64,000 nucleotides of DNA from Ahaetulla prasina (Eukaryota > Chordata > Lepidosauria > Squamata > Colubridae). Below, piece by piece: positions 54,421 to 64,000 of the stretch. The stretch lies in contig NC_080539.1 of assembly GCF_028640845.1 (NCBI RefSeq), forward strand, positions 196,053,436-196,117,435, read 5' to 3'. Within the stretch, counting starts at the first letter, position 1. Every line of letters starts with the position of its first letter. The notes under the pieces are model-generated. The model was not told where the DNA came from. It made no database searches and saw nothing but the letters and a program-made list of their open reading frames with translations. A program made the position numbers and the translations under genes.

Positions 54421-55076
54421 AAGATCAAGCCAATGCATGGTCAATACTTGAGGGAGATAGAAAAACTGACAGAAAAGCCACATGGATTTAGTTCAGACCA
54501 GGTGTGTTAAAAAAAAGAAATGGGAGGTTTTATTCGAATGGCTCAAGAATAGGCTTTGCCAATTAATTGCATTAAGGCAAATATTCAATATGAAACATAC
54601 AGCAATTATTGTCTTTGTAGGAAAAGGATGAAACAGTGGACCATTTGATCAATGGCTGCAGCAAAATTTCACACTGACTACAAGCACCATCATGACTGAG
54701 CTGCTGGATTTATTCATTGGAAACTTTGCCAGAGGCTTGGATTTGAACATAAAATGTAAAAACTGTTGAGACTATCAGGTTGAGAAGGTTTTATAAAATG
54801 AGTGATAATAAGTGAGCGAAATAAGATCCTATGGAACTTTTAAGATCCAAACAGACAGGCTTTTTGTTCATAACGTGCCTGATACAACAGTTATTGAAAA
54901 GAAGAAAGTCTGGTTCATTAATGTTGCTATTCCAGTGATGCTAGGATTGAGGAAAAACACTTGGAAAAAATAATGGAATATCTGGACTTGCAGATCAAAG
55001 TTGAATGCTTATGGAAAAAGAAATCCATTGTTATATCAATTATTAGAGCCCTCAGAGCAATACCGAAAGGACTTCC
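54421..55076 (+). mobile_element. R4-clade (Dong-like) LINE remnant A
   Basis: Frame-shifted but readable pieces match the C-terminal part of reptile R4-type elements: L-R-E-I-E-K-L-T-E-K near 54445, a decayed C-C-H-C cluster (N-Y-C-L-C-R-K) near 54610 with H-L-I-N-G-C in a neighbouring frame, I-L-W-N-F near 54830, and a restriction-like endonuclease tail with N-V-A-I-P-V near 54920. Many stops are present. Confidence 0.65.
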
Positions 55077-55079
55077 TTG

Positions 55080-56340
55080 ATATTGCTCAGTAGTGTCCAT
55101 GTATATAGCCAAGATATTGCAGTGGAATTAACTAAATGTGTCCACCTTATCATTAATAGGGGAAAAATAATGGAAACTGAAGGAATAAAGATGTCTCCTG
55201 GAAATATCATGTGGAGTCTGGATGGAGATGATCACCACAAATTCCCAGACATCCTTCAGGCTGATTTCAGGTACTCCGAAGTCAAGAAGGTTATAGTTAA
55301 CATCATGAGAGTGAAGAAGATCTTAAAGTCCAAACTCAGTGGAGGAAATACTAACACAGCAATTAACATCTCAGCAATTCCAGTCACTAGATACACAGCT
55401 GGAATAGTGAACTCAAGCAAAACTAAAAGCCCTGGGTAGGAAGAGCAGAAAAATAATGTTAATGAATCATGTCCTTCATCCACACAGCGATGTTGACAGA
55501 TCCTAGTTACCAAGGAAAATAGGTGGGCATGGAATGTTGCAATGTACCAGACATCTGAAGAAGAAAAAAGGGGAATTGGAAAAATAGCAGAAGGACAGTG
55601 GCAATATGCTGTCATGCTCATACTACGAAGGCCTACTGAGTACTGGAAAGATCAAATTGGCCTATAAAACCAAATAAAAATAGAAAAGAGCCACGGCAAG
55701 GCAAAATACTACATGGCCAATACATAACAATCTAGCAAGCAAAGCAAATAGCAAGACCTGGCAATCACTGAGAGCAGGAAAGTTGAAGAAAGAGACAGAG
55801 GGACTAATTCTGGTTGCAGAAGACCAGGCCTTAGGAACAAATGCATGCAAAGTAGAATTGAGAAGACAGCAACAGAAAACAAATGCTGCTTCTGCAAAGA
55901 AGCAGAAGAAACTGTGGACCACCTAGTTAGCTGCCACAGGAAGCTTTCACAAACTGACTACAAACAACGGCATGATAAAACAGCAACCATGATATATTGG
56001 AATATCTGCAAGAAATACTGTTTGCCTGCAAGCAAGAACTGGTGGGATCACAAATTACACAAAGTAACAGAAAAGGAAGAAGCTAAACTGCTCTGGGACT
56101 TTAAAATATAAACAGACAAGTGTCTGCCACATAACACCCCAGACTTAAAGACAAAAAAGGCCAGATAGTAGACGTGGTAGTACTTGGAGTATCAATAGCA
56201 ATAGGTGCCTTGGTGCAATCTCCAAACATCTGGAACATCATATAAATACCTTCAGCATTGATAAAATTGCCATCAGTCAATTACAAAAGGCTGCTTTACT
56301 TGGAACAGCTGACATCCTGCAATATTGCCCTTAACACCAT
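55080..56340 (+). mobile_element. R4-clade (Dong-like) LINE remnant B, head-to-tail with A
   Basis: The frame at 55077-55439 has L-Q-A-D, R-V-K-K-I-L-K-S-K-L-like and A-I-P-V-T-R-Y-T-A-G-I-V, the end of the R4 reverse transcriptase. The frame at 55845-56111 has the C-x2-C...H-L-V-S-C cluster (C14, C17, H26, C30) and W-W-D-H-K with K-L-L-W-D-F-K-I. Around 56200-56330 the endonuclease tail L-G-A-I-S-K and A-A-L-L-G-T-A-D-I-L is readable. R4 elements use a restriction-like endonuclease, unlike L1/L2/CR1. Confidence 0.75.
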
Positions 56341-56497
56341 CAAACAAAACATCTACCTATCCTAGGTCCTTGATATGTAGATAAAAATGCCAAATCTAGC
56401 CGACTGTATAACTAACCATAATCATTAGCTTTATGGCTGTGAGAGTTGGATATGTCAAAAACAACATCAAAGTAAATTGAGTACAGTGGAGTGGGAC

Positions 56498-56627
56498 CAG
56501 TGGTGGGATTCAGCAAGTTCGCACCACTTCGGGAGAACTGGTTGTTAACTGTCTGAGCAGTTTGGTGAACTGGTTGTTGGAAGAAATCATTAGGGCAGAG
56601 AGTTAAATGACTTGAATCTCACCACTG
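56498..56627 (+). mobile_element. Short hAT element, TSD AGTGGGAC
   Basis: Starts CAGTGGTGGGATTCAGCA and ends GAATCTCACCACTG. Perfect 8-bp TSD AGTGGGAC lies at 56490-56497 and 56628-56635. At 130 bp it is the shortest member of the CAGTGGTGGGATTCA group here. Confidence 0.93.
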
Positions 56628-56639
56628 AGTGGGACATGT

Positions 56640-57118
56640 AAGGTTTGCATATGGTGAAATAAGAGATGATGGGGAACAAGAAGGATGAAGAAATCAGAAT
56701 GAAAACAAAGGTGAATGACCTAGTGGTTTGGTCATATAGAGGCAATTAAGGAGGGTCAAATTGCAAAACAAATAGCTGAAGAAAGGAAAAGGGAAATTAA
56801 TAGTTGGAGATACTTGATAAGAGTCTCAGGACAAAAACAGTACTTTACAAAACAAAAAGCAACATCTGAGTCAGTATATTGACTCGATGGCCAAAGGTGG
56901 TTTGTAAGGGGACAGAAATGTCTGGAGAAGTATAGTGAATGGTGTTGGTGTAAATTAGATTTTGTTTTTGTTTTCTTTTTTTTTTCCTGTCTCTTCCATT
57001 TCTTTTGTGTACCATTTTATATTTCTTTTTTGCTCTTTGTAAAACATTGCTTTTGTTGAAAGAGAAAAATGTGGCTGTATTTGTGTATGTGTGCCTTTGT
57101 TTATGAGTACTTGTATAT
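56640..57118. other. No feature recognised
   Basis: Unique DNA; T-rich run near 56976-56986. Confidence 0.45.
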
Positions 57119-57519
57119 TGTTGGAAGAAATATCCATCTGGGTTCAGTTCCAAGTGAGGATAAAGACACTGGAAACATGGAGGCTGCTTGGAAAGATGGT
57201 TTAATGGTGGTCAGGATCACATGGCTTGAGTTCCTGAACAGAAAAGGGATCCTGTGCTCTCCCTAGCTTTATGCTTTTTCTGAGCTTTCTGAGTTTTCTG
57301 AGCTTTGAACTTTCTGGGGCACAGGAAGAGTATCCTGATTGGTTGTCAGACCCACAGGGGGTGGGGGTCTTAGCTAGCCTTACTGGCTGATGTAATCTTC
57401 CCAGGTGTCATGTGGTGAGTTTCAGTTGCTAGATGGGTCCTATTGTGTTGCAGATGATGGCCCATTGACCATCAATGTCAATGTGAGGGGAGTCAGGAAG
57501 CTGCTTTGTCTTTAAAACA
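57119..57519 (-). mobile_element. Possible solo LTR, minus strand
   Basis: Ends TGTTGGAAG and TTTAAAACA fit TG...CA. On the minus strand a CCAAT box (GACAACCAATCAGG, near 57340), an ATAAAGC TATA variant (near 57272) and ATTAAA (near 57200) occur in the right order. No TSD was found (TATAT versus TGTTT), so boundaries are uncertain. Confidence 0.35.
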
Positions 57520-57889
57520 TGTTTTCCATTTCTCATCCAGGGAAATATAATCTTCTGCCATTTTTAATATTTTCTAAAATGTTTCATTCTTCTAGGAGGG
57601 GGGTGGGTGCTAACTTCCTACAAAAAAAAAACAAACGTTGGGGTTCTGGGGATTCTGGAGCATGTGGATTATCTGGATTTTTGCCAGTCTGAACTCAAGC
57701 CTGAGCCTGGAACAGAAATGTAGTGATGGCTCTTGTGGATGATCCACTATGAGACTTGTATTTAAAACTAACATTTTTACACCTTATTTGGTCAGCTGTC
57801 TAGCTAAAATGGGTTCATATAATTTTTATAAGATTAAATGTATATATTTTGTAACTACACAAGTAATATTTGGGTGACTTTTGGCTAGT

Positions 57890-57995
57890 ACCCCTGTCTG
57901 TTCCACAGAGTTGTTGTGGGGATAAAATGTGGAACATATGCATTTCTATCACATCAATCTCCTTAAAGAAGGGTGGGGTATACATCAAGCCGATA
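57890..57995 (+). mobile_element. CORE-SINE 3' part, degraded
   Basis: CACAGAGTTGTTGTGGGGAT then AAAATGTGGAACATATGC and CCTTAAAGAAGGGTGGGGTA follow the order of the 3' half of amniote CORE-SINEs (CAGGGTTGTTGTGAGG, then CTTGGAGGAAAGGTGGG). The tRNA-related half is missing or unrecognisable. Confidence 0.55.
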
Positions 57996-58967
57996 AAGAA
58001 GAAAAAGTCCTTTTTTACTGCAATGATTTGCACTTCTAAAATTTACTGTGGAATCAGAACTGTTTGATAAATCATCGGTATTAACCGGATTATATTTGGA
58101 TGTACTTAGATAATTTAATGAGAGTTTAGGGTGGGAATGGGGTTGAAAACCAAATTCAAAATAGATCCAGAGATGGTTTTGTTACTGAATCTACCATAAG
58201 AATTTGTAAGACCAGCTCGCTGCTTATTAATGATAAATCTGCATACTCATAGCTGTCTAGTGCTTAATTAGTATTACAAATGTCAACGGCAGGATGCATA
58301 ACAATGTTTTTAATTGAATCTCATTGTAGTTTCTGCAGTATTTCACACAAGGCTTAAATGGAGAAGAGAAAATATGCATCTTCAAATATCAGCTCTTAAA
58401 TGCTTTTAGCTAGTAATGCACCATATACATGATGTTCATAAGAGGTGCTCCATTAATTAACATTAAAGTAGTATTAGTATGAGCTAAAATTTCAGAATCT
58501 AGGCAAATGAGAAAATGGTTTATACCCACAGCTCCCCTTACTCTTCCACAGTCTGCTGCTTCCCTCTTCCCTCTTCTTCCTGTTGATGCATGAAAACTTT
58601 AAAATAAGAAAGAAATTGAAACCATTAGAGATCAAGGAAAACAAATGAAAACTTGACAGATCAAGAGATGGCTGAATTAAAGTGGCCTTCTCCCGCTTTT
58701 GTTTTTTCCAGCTGAAACATTAGGAGGAATGGAGGGTGTCAGATCCCATGACAAGGTGGAGAAAAGGGGAAGCCGTGGAGTGGAAAACTTGCTTTGTTCT
58801 CCAAAGCCCAGGGTGCTCGACAACCAGCTCATTTGCCTCCATGGCCCTATCAAAAAACAGCCAGGTGAGAGAGGAGGGTCAAGCCACAGCACAATCTCCA
58901 CAACAGCAACCACTGTGGATGCTATGAGGGGAGCTAATAATCATCTGAAAGGCCCACAGCACCAAGG
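57996..58967. other. No gene recognised; TAAT-rich unique segment 58198-58500
   Basis: The part 58198-58500 has several homeodomain-type TAAT sites (CTTATTAATGAT, GCTTAATTAGTA, TTTTAATTGAAT, CATTAATTAACATTAA) and no repeat signature, which is compatible with a conserved non-coding element. Not testable here. Confidence 0.35.
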
Positions 58968-58975
58968 AGCTAGGC

Positions 58976-59124
58976 CAGGGGTCTCCAACCTTGGTCCCTT
59001 TAAGACTTGTGGACTTCAATTCCCAGAGTTCCTCAGCCAGCTTTGCTTTGCTGGCTTTGCTGGCTGAGGGACTCTGGGAGTTGAAGTCCACAAGTCTTAA
59101 AGGCACCAAGGTTGGAGACCCCTG
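58976..59124. mobile_element. hAT hairpin MITE, TSD AGCTAGGC
   Basis: Starts CAGGGGTCTCCAACCTTGG and ends CCAAGGTTGGAGACCCCTG, perfect 19-bp inverted ends. The arms extend through GACTTGTGGACTTCAA and its complement. Perfect 8-bp TSD AGCTAGGC lies at 58968-58975 and 59125-59132. It is the best-preserved member of its family in the window. Confidence 0.95.
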
Positions 59125-59132
59125 AGCTAGGC

Positions 59133-60194
59133 AACTGCTAAGCCTATCAAACCATCAGTTTTTTTTCATCTGCCAGCGCTTCCTCCTAGCTACAGAATTA
59201 GGTGTATCCCAAACCAATGTGGGGGAGGGGGAACGCTTTACACCAAGTAGACCTTCTAACTCTTATTACCTCTTATTATGCCACCATTTGCTACTCACAA
59301 AATTTTCATCCACACTAATCTTTTTAAAAATTATATGTTGTTGATGCTAATGAGTAGAAGCACTGGTTGTTTATGAAACATCCTACACAGCAGCTGGGAC
59401 TTAATTTATTCTTGTTCCCCCATTCTTAGTTTCTGTACACTTATGTACTATTTATTTCTCTTCTCTGTTGAACTCACTTTGATGCTATTTTTCCTCAGGC
59501 AACTTTTGTTTCCATTCCAGACTTAGTTTAGAAATCTGTCGCTATATCCCTAGACACCATAGTCCTTCAGAATTGGTGCCTGTAAGAATGGAATATTTCT
59601 CTAGAGATAGGGTGCAGGTCAATGGATTTGGCTTATTTTTTGGTCCTTTTAAACAGTGGCTTCCCTATTCTTAACTTCTATATTTGCAAACAAATACTAC
59701 TGCTATGAAATTCCAGAGACTTCTTTTGACTTCCTTCCAGGAGAAATTGAATTTCTGTAACTATTGTATTGTGCCTTGGAACCTTCTTCCTACTCAAAAA
59801 AGTGAGACAAAGTAATAATAGCATGAGCTGGAAATAAATATTACATTTCTGTTTATAGCAATTGTGCAAATAATTAGCTAAGACTAAATAATGGTCATGA
59901 GCATCAAAGCCCTGTTCACATCTTCCTGACCCAAAATATATTTAGAATAAAGAGCAAAATCACATAATTGCACTTCATGAATTGCATCATATTCTGCCAA
60001 ATTTGGCCTGTAGCAATAGGTCTTTTCTGGGCCTGTATCTTAGGGATTTTTCCACATAAAAGATTGGGGCAATCTTTACCAACACAGGATGCTTCAAAAG
60101 GATTGGGTTTCATCTCATATAATTCTCAACATGTCAGCTGGATGCTTAGGAAATCAACTCAACTAGGGATATATTGAGAATAAGAAGTTAGTTG
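59133..60194. other. No feature recognised
   Basis: Unique DNA. Confidence 0.45.
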
Positions 60195-60335
60195 TGTTAC
60201 AGATTCCTTCCACCTGATGCTGTCCAGATGTACTGGATATTGGTTCCCATAATTCCTGACCAGTCCAATGGTACAAAGCCATGGGAACTGAAATTTATTG
60301 CATCTCAACAGTATCAGGTTTGAGAAGGCTGTGGA
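60195..60335. mobile_element. Old palindromic MITE, very degraded
   Basis: CTGTCCAGATGTACTGGATA and TTCCCATAATTCCTGACCAG on one arm are mirrored loosely by CATGGGAACTGAAATTTATT and CAACAGTATCAGGTTTGAG on the other. This is the layout of ancient amniote hAT-type palindromic MITEs. No TSD was found. Confidence 0.4.
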
Positions 60336-60339
60336 TGTC

Positions 60340-61972
60340 ATACACTATATAAATTAGAGTGGCTTTTTTAAAACTGCTGATGACTCTGGATAGTCTTTTG
60401 CTCTGCAAGGCAGCTTTCCAAGTAGTGCACCAGATGGATACAACTTGGTGCCTTAACAGGAAGATGCAAGGTTCACATTGAATGGCATTTTCTCATATAA
60501 AATGCTAGAAAGATAAGTGGCTAAACCATAATCATAAACAGAAGATTTTACAGGCTTCCAGGCCAGGTTTGAGCCCAGCATGAAAAGGAACCTTGATATG
60601 AAAAATAAACATATTTCTTTGTGATAACGTGAGAAGGATCCTTTCTGCCCATGAAGCCCAGTGGATCCAAAATGGAAAAGGGGCAGGACTGAGATGGGAA
60701 ACACAACACAATGCCTATGATCTGCCTTGTAGTTTCCTCTAATTGTCCAAGAATGGTAATTTTGGGGAGCAAAGGCCAAGCATCGACATGATTTCAATCG
60801 TTTAAACATCTGATTAGAGCCTTTGACAAGAAATTAATTAAAATGGGTCTATGTCAAGATCTTGGGAAAGATGAGGACAATGGGCAGCAGAAAGTCCTAG
60901 CCTAGGCTACATGTGCACCCGCAAGCAATTAATTAGTGGTTCATTGAGATTTCACCCATCTTCTTGCTAGGTGGCCTTCCAGCATTTATTTGAAGTTGTT
61001 GCTGTAAGAGATAAGCATGCCTCTAATTTTTCACAGCCATGCATCTGGGCCATTAAAATGGGATAATATGTTTGTTAGATTATAATTAGTTCTCAAAGAT
61101 GCTTTGGAGGCGATCTTGGTCTCCGAGACATCTGAATAAATGCAGAGCAACAGTGATCATTAAAACTTCACGGCTTTAATCACTGTTGAACTGTCTCAGA
61201 TCCTCTCCTATCTTTTGGCAGGTGTCCCTGGGAGAAAAGGAAGGGCCACCCATTTACCTCCCTCCCCCCACCAAAAAACCATGTCATTTACGGAAGGGCC
61301 CCACATGTAGGTGGTTTTCCTTTTCTTAATTTCACCTTTCCCTTGCTGGAAAGTAAGAAACTAGCACAACGCAGCTCAGGCCGTTCTATTTCCAAGCAAA
61401 ATAAAAGCACTTTCAAGCTTCATGGAATTCATACACTCTGAGCCACATCCCAGTTTTTAGACTCCAGACGGAGCCAGTGACTGCAGCCACTTTACCTCTT
61501 GTGTGCTGATCACTTGCTTTGGAACAGCCTCCTATAGCAGAGGAAGAATCTGGAGTCGAAGTGATTTACAGGCTGTTCTGGAAGGACAGGTCTGACACTG
61601 ATGGAGTCACTTATCTCCTGTTTGTGGCTGGCCTGGTGACAGCCTTTCCCTCAGGTATCAATCAGCCCACCTTCGTGAGGGAAAGAGCTGTCAGGAGGAT
61701 CATATTGGGACTGTCATCTCCAGTGGCTCTGCCAGCTGCCCCTGCGGCTTCAAAAGCCTCCCTTTTAGCCTCACGCAGGAATAAAAGTCAGCGGCAAGGG
61801 AGACACAGCACAGCTTCCTGCAGCAGCCCCATTAGCTTGGGTGCGTCTGGTTCCAATGTTTTCATGTTGTCCCTAAGTTAACATAAATTTTCCCCTCGGC
61901 CATATCAACCTGTCACTGCACTCTTAAAAACCCATATTACTAATTTACACAAATTGGATGTGATGGGTGATG
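60340..61972. other. No gene recognised; possible conserved non-coding segment
   Basis: The part 60900-61200 is unique, with TAAT-rich motifs (GCAATTAATTAGTGG, ATTATAATTAGTTC) and ATTAAAACTTCACGGC, and may be conserved. The 120-codon frame at 61519-61881 has no domain. Confidence 0.35.
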
Positions 61973-62021
61973 GGTGTGTGTGTGTGTGAGTGAGAGAGAG
62001 AGAGAGAGAGAGAGGGAGGGA

Positions 62022-62059
<38 letters not shown>

Positions 62060-62086
62060 CAGAGAGAGAGGGAGGGAGGGAGAGAG
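61973..62086. repeat. Compound (GT)n-(GA)n-(GT)n-(GA)n microsatellite
   Basis: Two successive blocks of GT then GA repeats, each ending in GGGAGGGAGG-type units. The GT-GA-GGGAGGGAG pattern appears twice, suggesting internal duplication of the array. Confidence 0.95.
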
Positions 62087-63565
62087 GAGCTGGGGAGCCG
62101 GGGAATTCTTGTTTACGTGGAAATATCTGTAAAGCAACCACTTAAGATATTTAAAATATTAACAAGCCAGCATTTATTCTGGTTGATATTGAAGTTGAGG
62201 CTGGAAGAGGGAAGAGAGGGACCATAGGAAAGGATGTGCAAAGCCCAAACTGGATGCCATTTGCTCTTTATGCCTTGGGAAAAATGATACCAGATATTAG
62301 TAGGAAATAGGCCGCAGGGATAGCTTTGTGACAAACCGTGTATTTTTAGAGACTTTAGTACTGACAACACAGTACAAATGATTTCAGAACTGAAGAGAGG
62401 TGATCTCAAGATAGGATGAAGGAAGCGTCACAGTTAGAAGAGTATGCGTACATAGCATTTTACTGTGGGGTGTTCAATAAATAAATATTCATAAATAAAT
62501 AAATTTATTTAATAAATAAATAAATAGTGTTTGAAGTCAAGGAAGCTCTAGTCTAAACAACACAAAACATTTTAGTTACAGCTGATGCTACAAACCACCT
62601 TTCTGTTCAGCAATGGCATCTTTCCACTTTTCCCATTTCTTAGAATAGTTACAACTCAGTTAGGAGAAGAATAAATCTGGGTAAATCAAACTTAAAGAAA
62701 TAAGGAAGAGGTAGAGGAAGGTATTAGCCAACAAGATAAAAAAACTGCACATACAGAATTTTAGAGTCCTTCTTGACCTGCATTTAGAAGTGGTCTGGGT
62801 ATTGCAATGACCAGTAGCTGGTCTCTCTAGATTCTGTGCCAGATAGTTCTACCATCACTGCCCCTCCCTTCGATTTTTTTCCAACATGGATTTAGAACAG
62901 ATTCTGATTCTGCAACTCTCAGCAGAGAACTGCCCAGCTAGATGAACTGGCCTCAGGTGGTTACAAGGACTGAGTTCACATATTTTACTAAGGCTAACAG
63001 ACCTTAAGCATGATACTATATGTGGACACAGCTACCAGCCTCTTTGTGAATAAACACCTTCTTCCACTTCCAGGAAGGGAACAATTTCAGTTACAATGGG
63101 AGCATTTGTCAATGTGGTGTTGCTTCCCATCAATAGAAGTTGCTTCAGAAAATCTAAATTTTAAGAGATTCACTGGGCATCTCTCTTTGGAAATAACTCC
63201 TGTGAAGAGAGTACAACAAGACAGGCTCCAAGTAGGAGCACAGGAAGGCAGGTTTTTTTTTCAGGTGAGGGCCTGCAAACATGTATATCAGGGCATGATT
63301 TCCAATGTCCTGATTCAAAATTCAAATGCAAACAGCGATGCTTTTGTGAGAAAAAAGGCAGCCAAGACATAGGAATTATTAGTAAGTGGAGACATCCATT
63401 TCTACTTTTATTGTTTGCTTATTCTATGCATGCCAAGCAGTGGATGGGCTTTGACTCAAGGAAGCCTGGCTCAGATATGGTTTTGCCAATGGGCCTGGGG
63501 ATTTGGAGCCTAGGGTTGGTTAATAATTCTCACGAGAGGGTGGGGCAGGAGATTATTGAGGTCTG
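62087..63565. other. No gene recognised; short ATAA-rich tract
   Basis: An AAATA/TAAA-rich simple tract lies at about 62475-62526, possibly a LINE tail remnant. The rest is unique DNA. Confidence 0.45.
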
Positions 63566-63569
63566 TATT

Positions 63570-63645
63570 GAAATTTTATTTCTGTAAGCTTCCTGGAGTC
63601 ATCTGGAGTTGGGTGGCCCCATAAATAAATACAATAATAAACTGG
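63570..63645 (+). mobile_element. L2-like 3' tail remnant
   Basis: CCTGGAGTCATCTGGAGTTG then GGGTGGCCCCATAAATAAAT and ACAATAATAAA resemble the degenerate L2-type 3' end with an AT-rich tail. Very short. Confidence 0.35.
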
Positions 63646-64000
63646 TCCATTGGCTACATCTACAGACAGAGACAGAAATGAAAAGGAAGCTGCAAATCTG
63701 CCACAGGCTGGCTGAACAGGATTTAGCCAAACAAGGGTCAATTGCCTTGTGTTGGATTTCAGCCCCAGAACCAGTTAAAGCAGGGAAGGGGAGAGGGAAC
63801 CCTTTGAAGGACTTTATGCTTCATCTCCCCATCTTTCTGTAGTTGGCCAGCTCTTCCTGAAGTTACCATCCAGGGCTATCGATCCTTTGAACAATAATCT
63901 GGGGAAATGCTAATGCATGGCTACACTTAGCTTGCCTGCCATCCAGGGAATGAAGCACTTGACATTAGAAGCTAAGCTGAAATCGCAAGCTCTTCAGGCG
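63646..64000. other. No feature recognised
   Basis: Unique DNA to the window edge. Confidence 0.45.

Noticed and set aside
61519..61881. 120-codon frame as an exon
   Set aside because: No domain, no clear splice sites, and the frame is not distinguishable from chance in a GC-richer stretch.
1..64000. CRISPR array, tRNA, rRNA, toxin gene or prokaryotic operon
   Set aside because: No regularly spaced repeats with unique spacers, no cloverleaf-capable gene apart from SINE-derived A/B boxes, and no such coding sequence. The content is vertebrate.
1..64000. BovB/RTE LINE and Sauria-type SINE, common in squamates
   Set aside because: I looked for their characteristic ends and motifs and could not recognise a copy in this window; short or very old ones may have been missed.

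Overview
The window looks like non-coding, repeat-rich nuclear DNA of a squamate reptile, most likely a snake. The evidence is the repeat set: LINEs of the L2, CR1-like, L1 and R4 types; a CR1-superfamily LINE with an (AATAG)n 3' tail, known from snake genomes; many short hAT elements carrying an ACCGGTT-rich core; TA-flanked elements with CAGGTAGTCCTC ends; and CORE-type SINEs. I found no host protein-coding exon, tRNA, rRNA or CRISPR array. The long reading frames that make sense are all from retrotransposons.

Layout. 1-3.8 kb: a tandem duplication of about 2.65 kb containing L1 and CR1-like 3' ends. 4.74-6.38 kb: a short L1-family element with both ends and an 18-bp target-site duplication (TSD) but no ORF2. 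7.1-8.95 kb: a LINE endonuclease fragment and two hAT elements with perfect 8-bp TSDs. 9.65-11.1 kb: a CR1 3' end split by an L2 copy and a hAT hairpin. 11.8-14.2 kb: a TA-flanked DNA element and a hAT nested in another hAT. 17.9-25.2 kb: a hAT, then the most striking locus, two 1.58-kb direct repeats around a 5'-truncated Ty3/gypsy (Mag-like) element with a nearly intact pol. The left repeat keeps the uninterrupted target and the right one begins at the TSD next to the 3' LTR. 25.4-26.1 kb: a TA element split by a solo LTR. 28.0-28.7 kb: an LTR. 32.5 kb: a solo LTR. 34-38 kb: L1, hAT, and a CR1-like LINE split by L2. 42.3-44.2 kb: an AATAG-tailed LINE split by a 524-bp solo LTR. 47-59 kb: L1 tail, hATs, a second AATAG LINE, compound microsatellites and two consecutive R4-type remnants. 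The spaces between are mostly unique AT-rich DNA, with a few stretches that could be conserved non-coding elements.

The sequences do not act as a gene system. They are a stratified record of insertions, and nesting gives relative ages: CR1-like before L2, AATAG-LINE before its solo LTR, TA element before its solo LTR, outer hAT before inner hAT. The best candidate for something unusual is the gypsy locus. It is either a real recombination between filled and empty alleles or an assembly that placed two haplotypes in tandem. Family names are from recognised motifs; all TSDs and terminal repeats were read directly.
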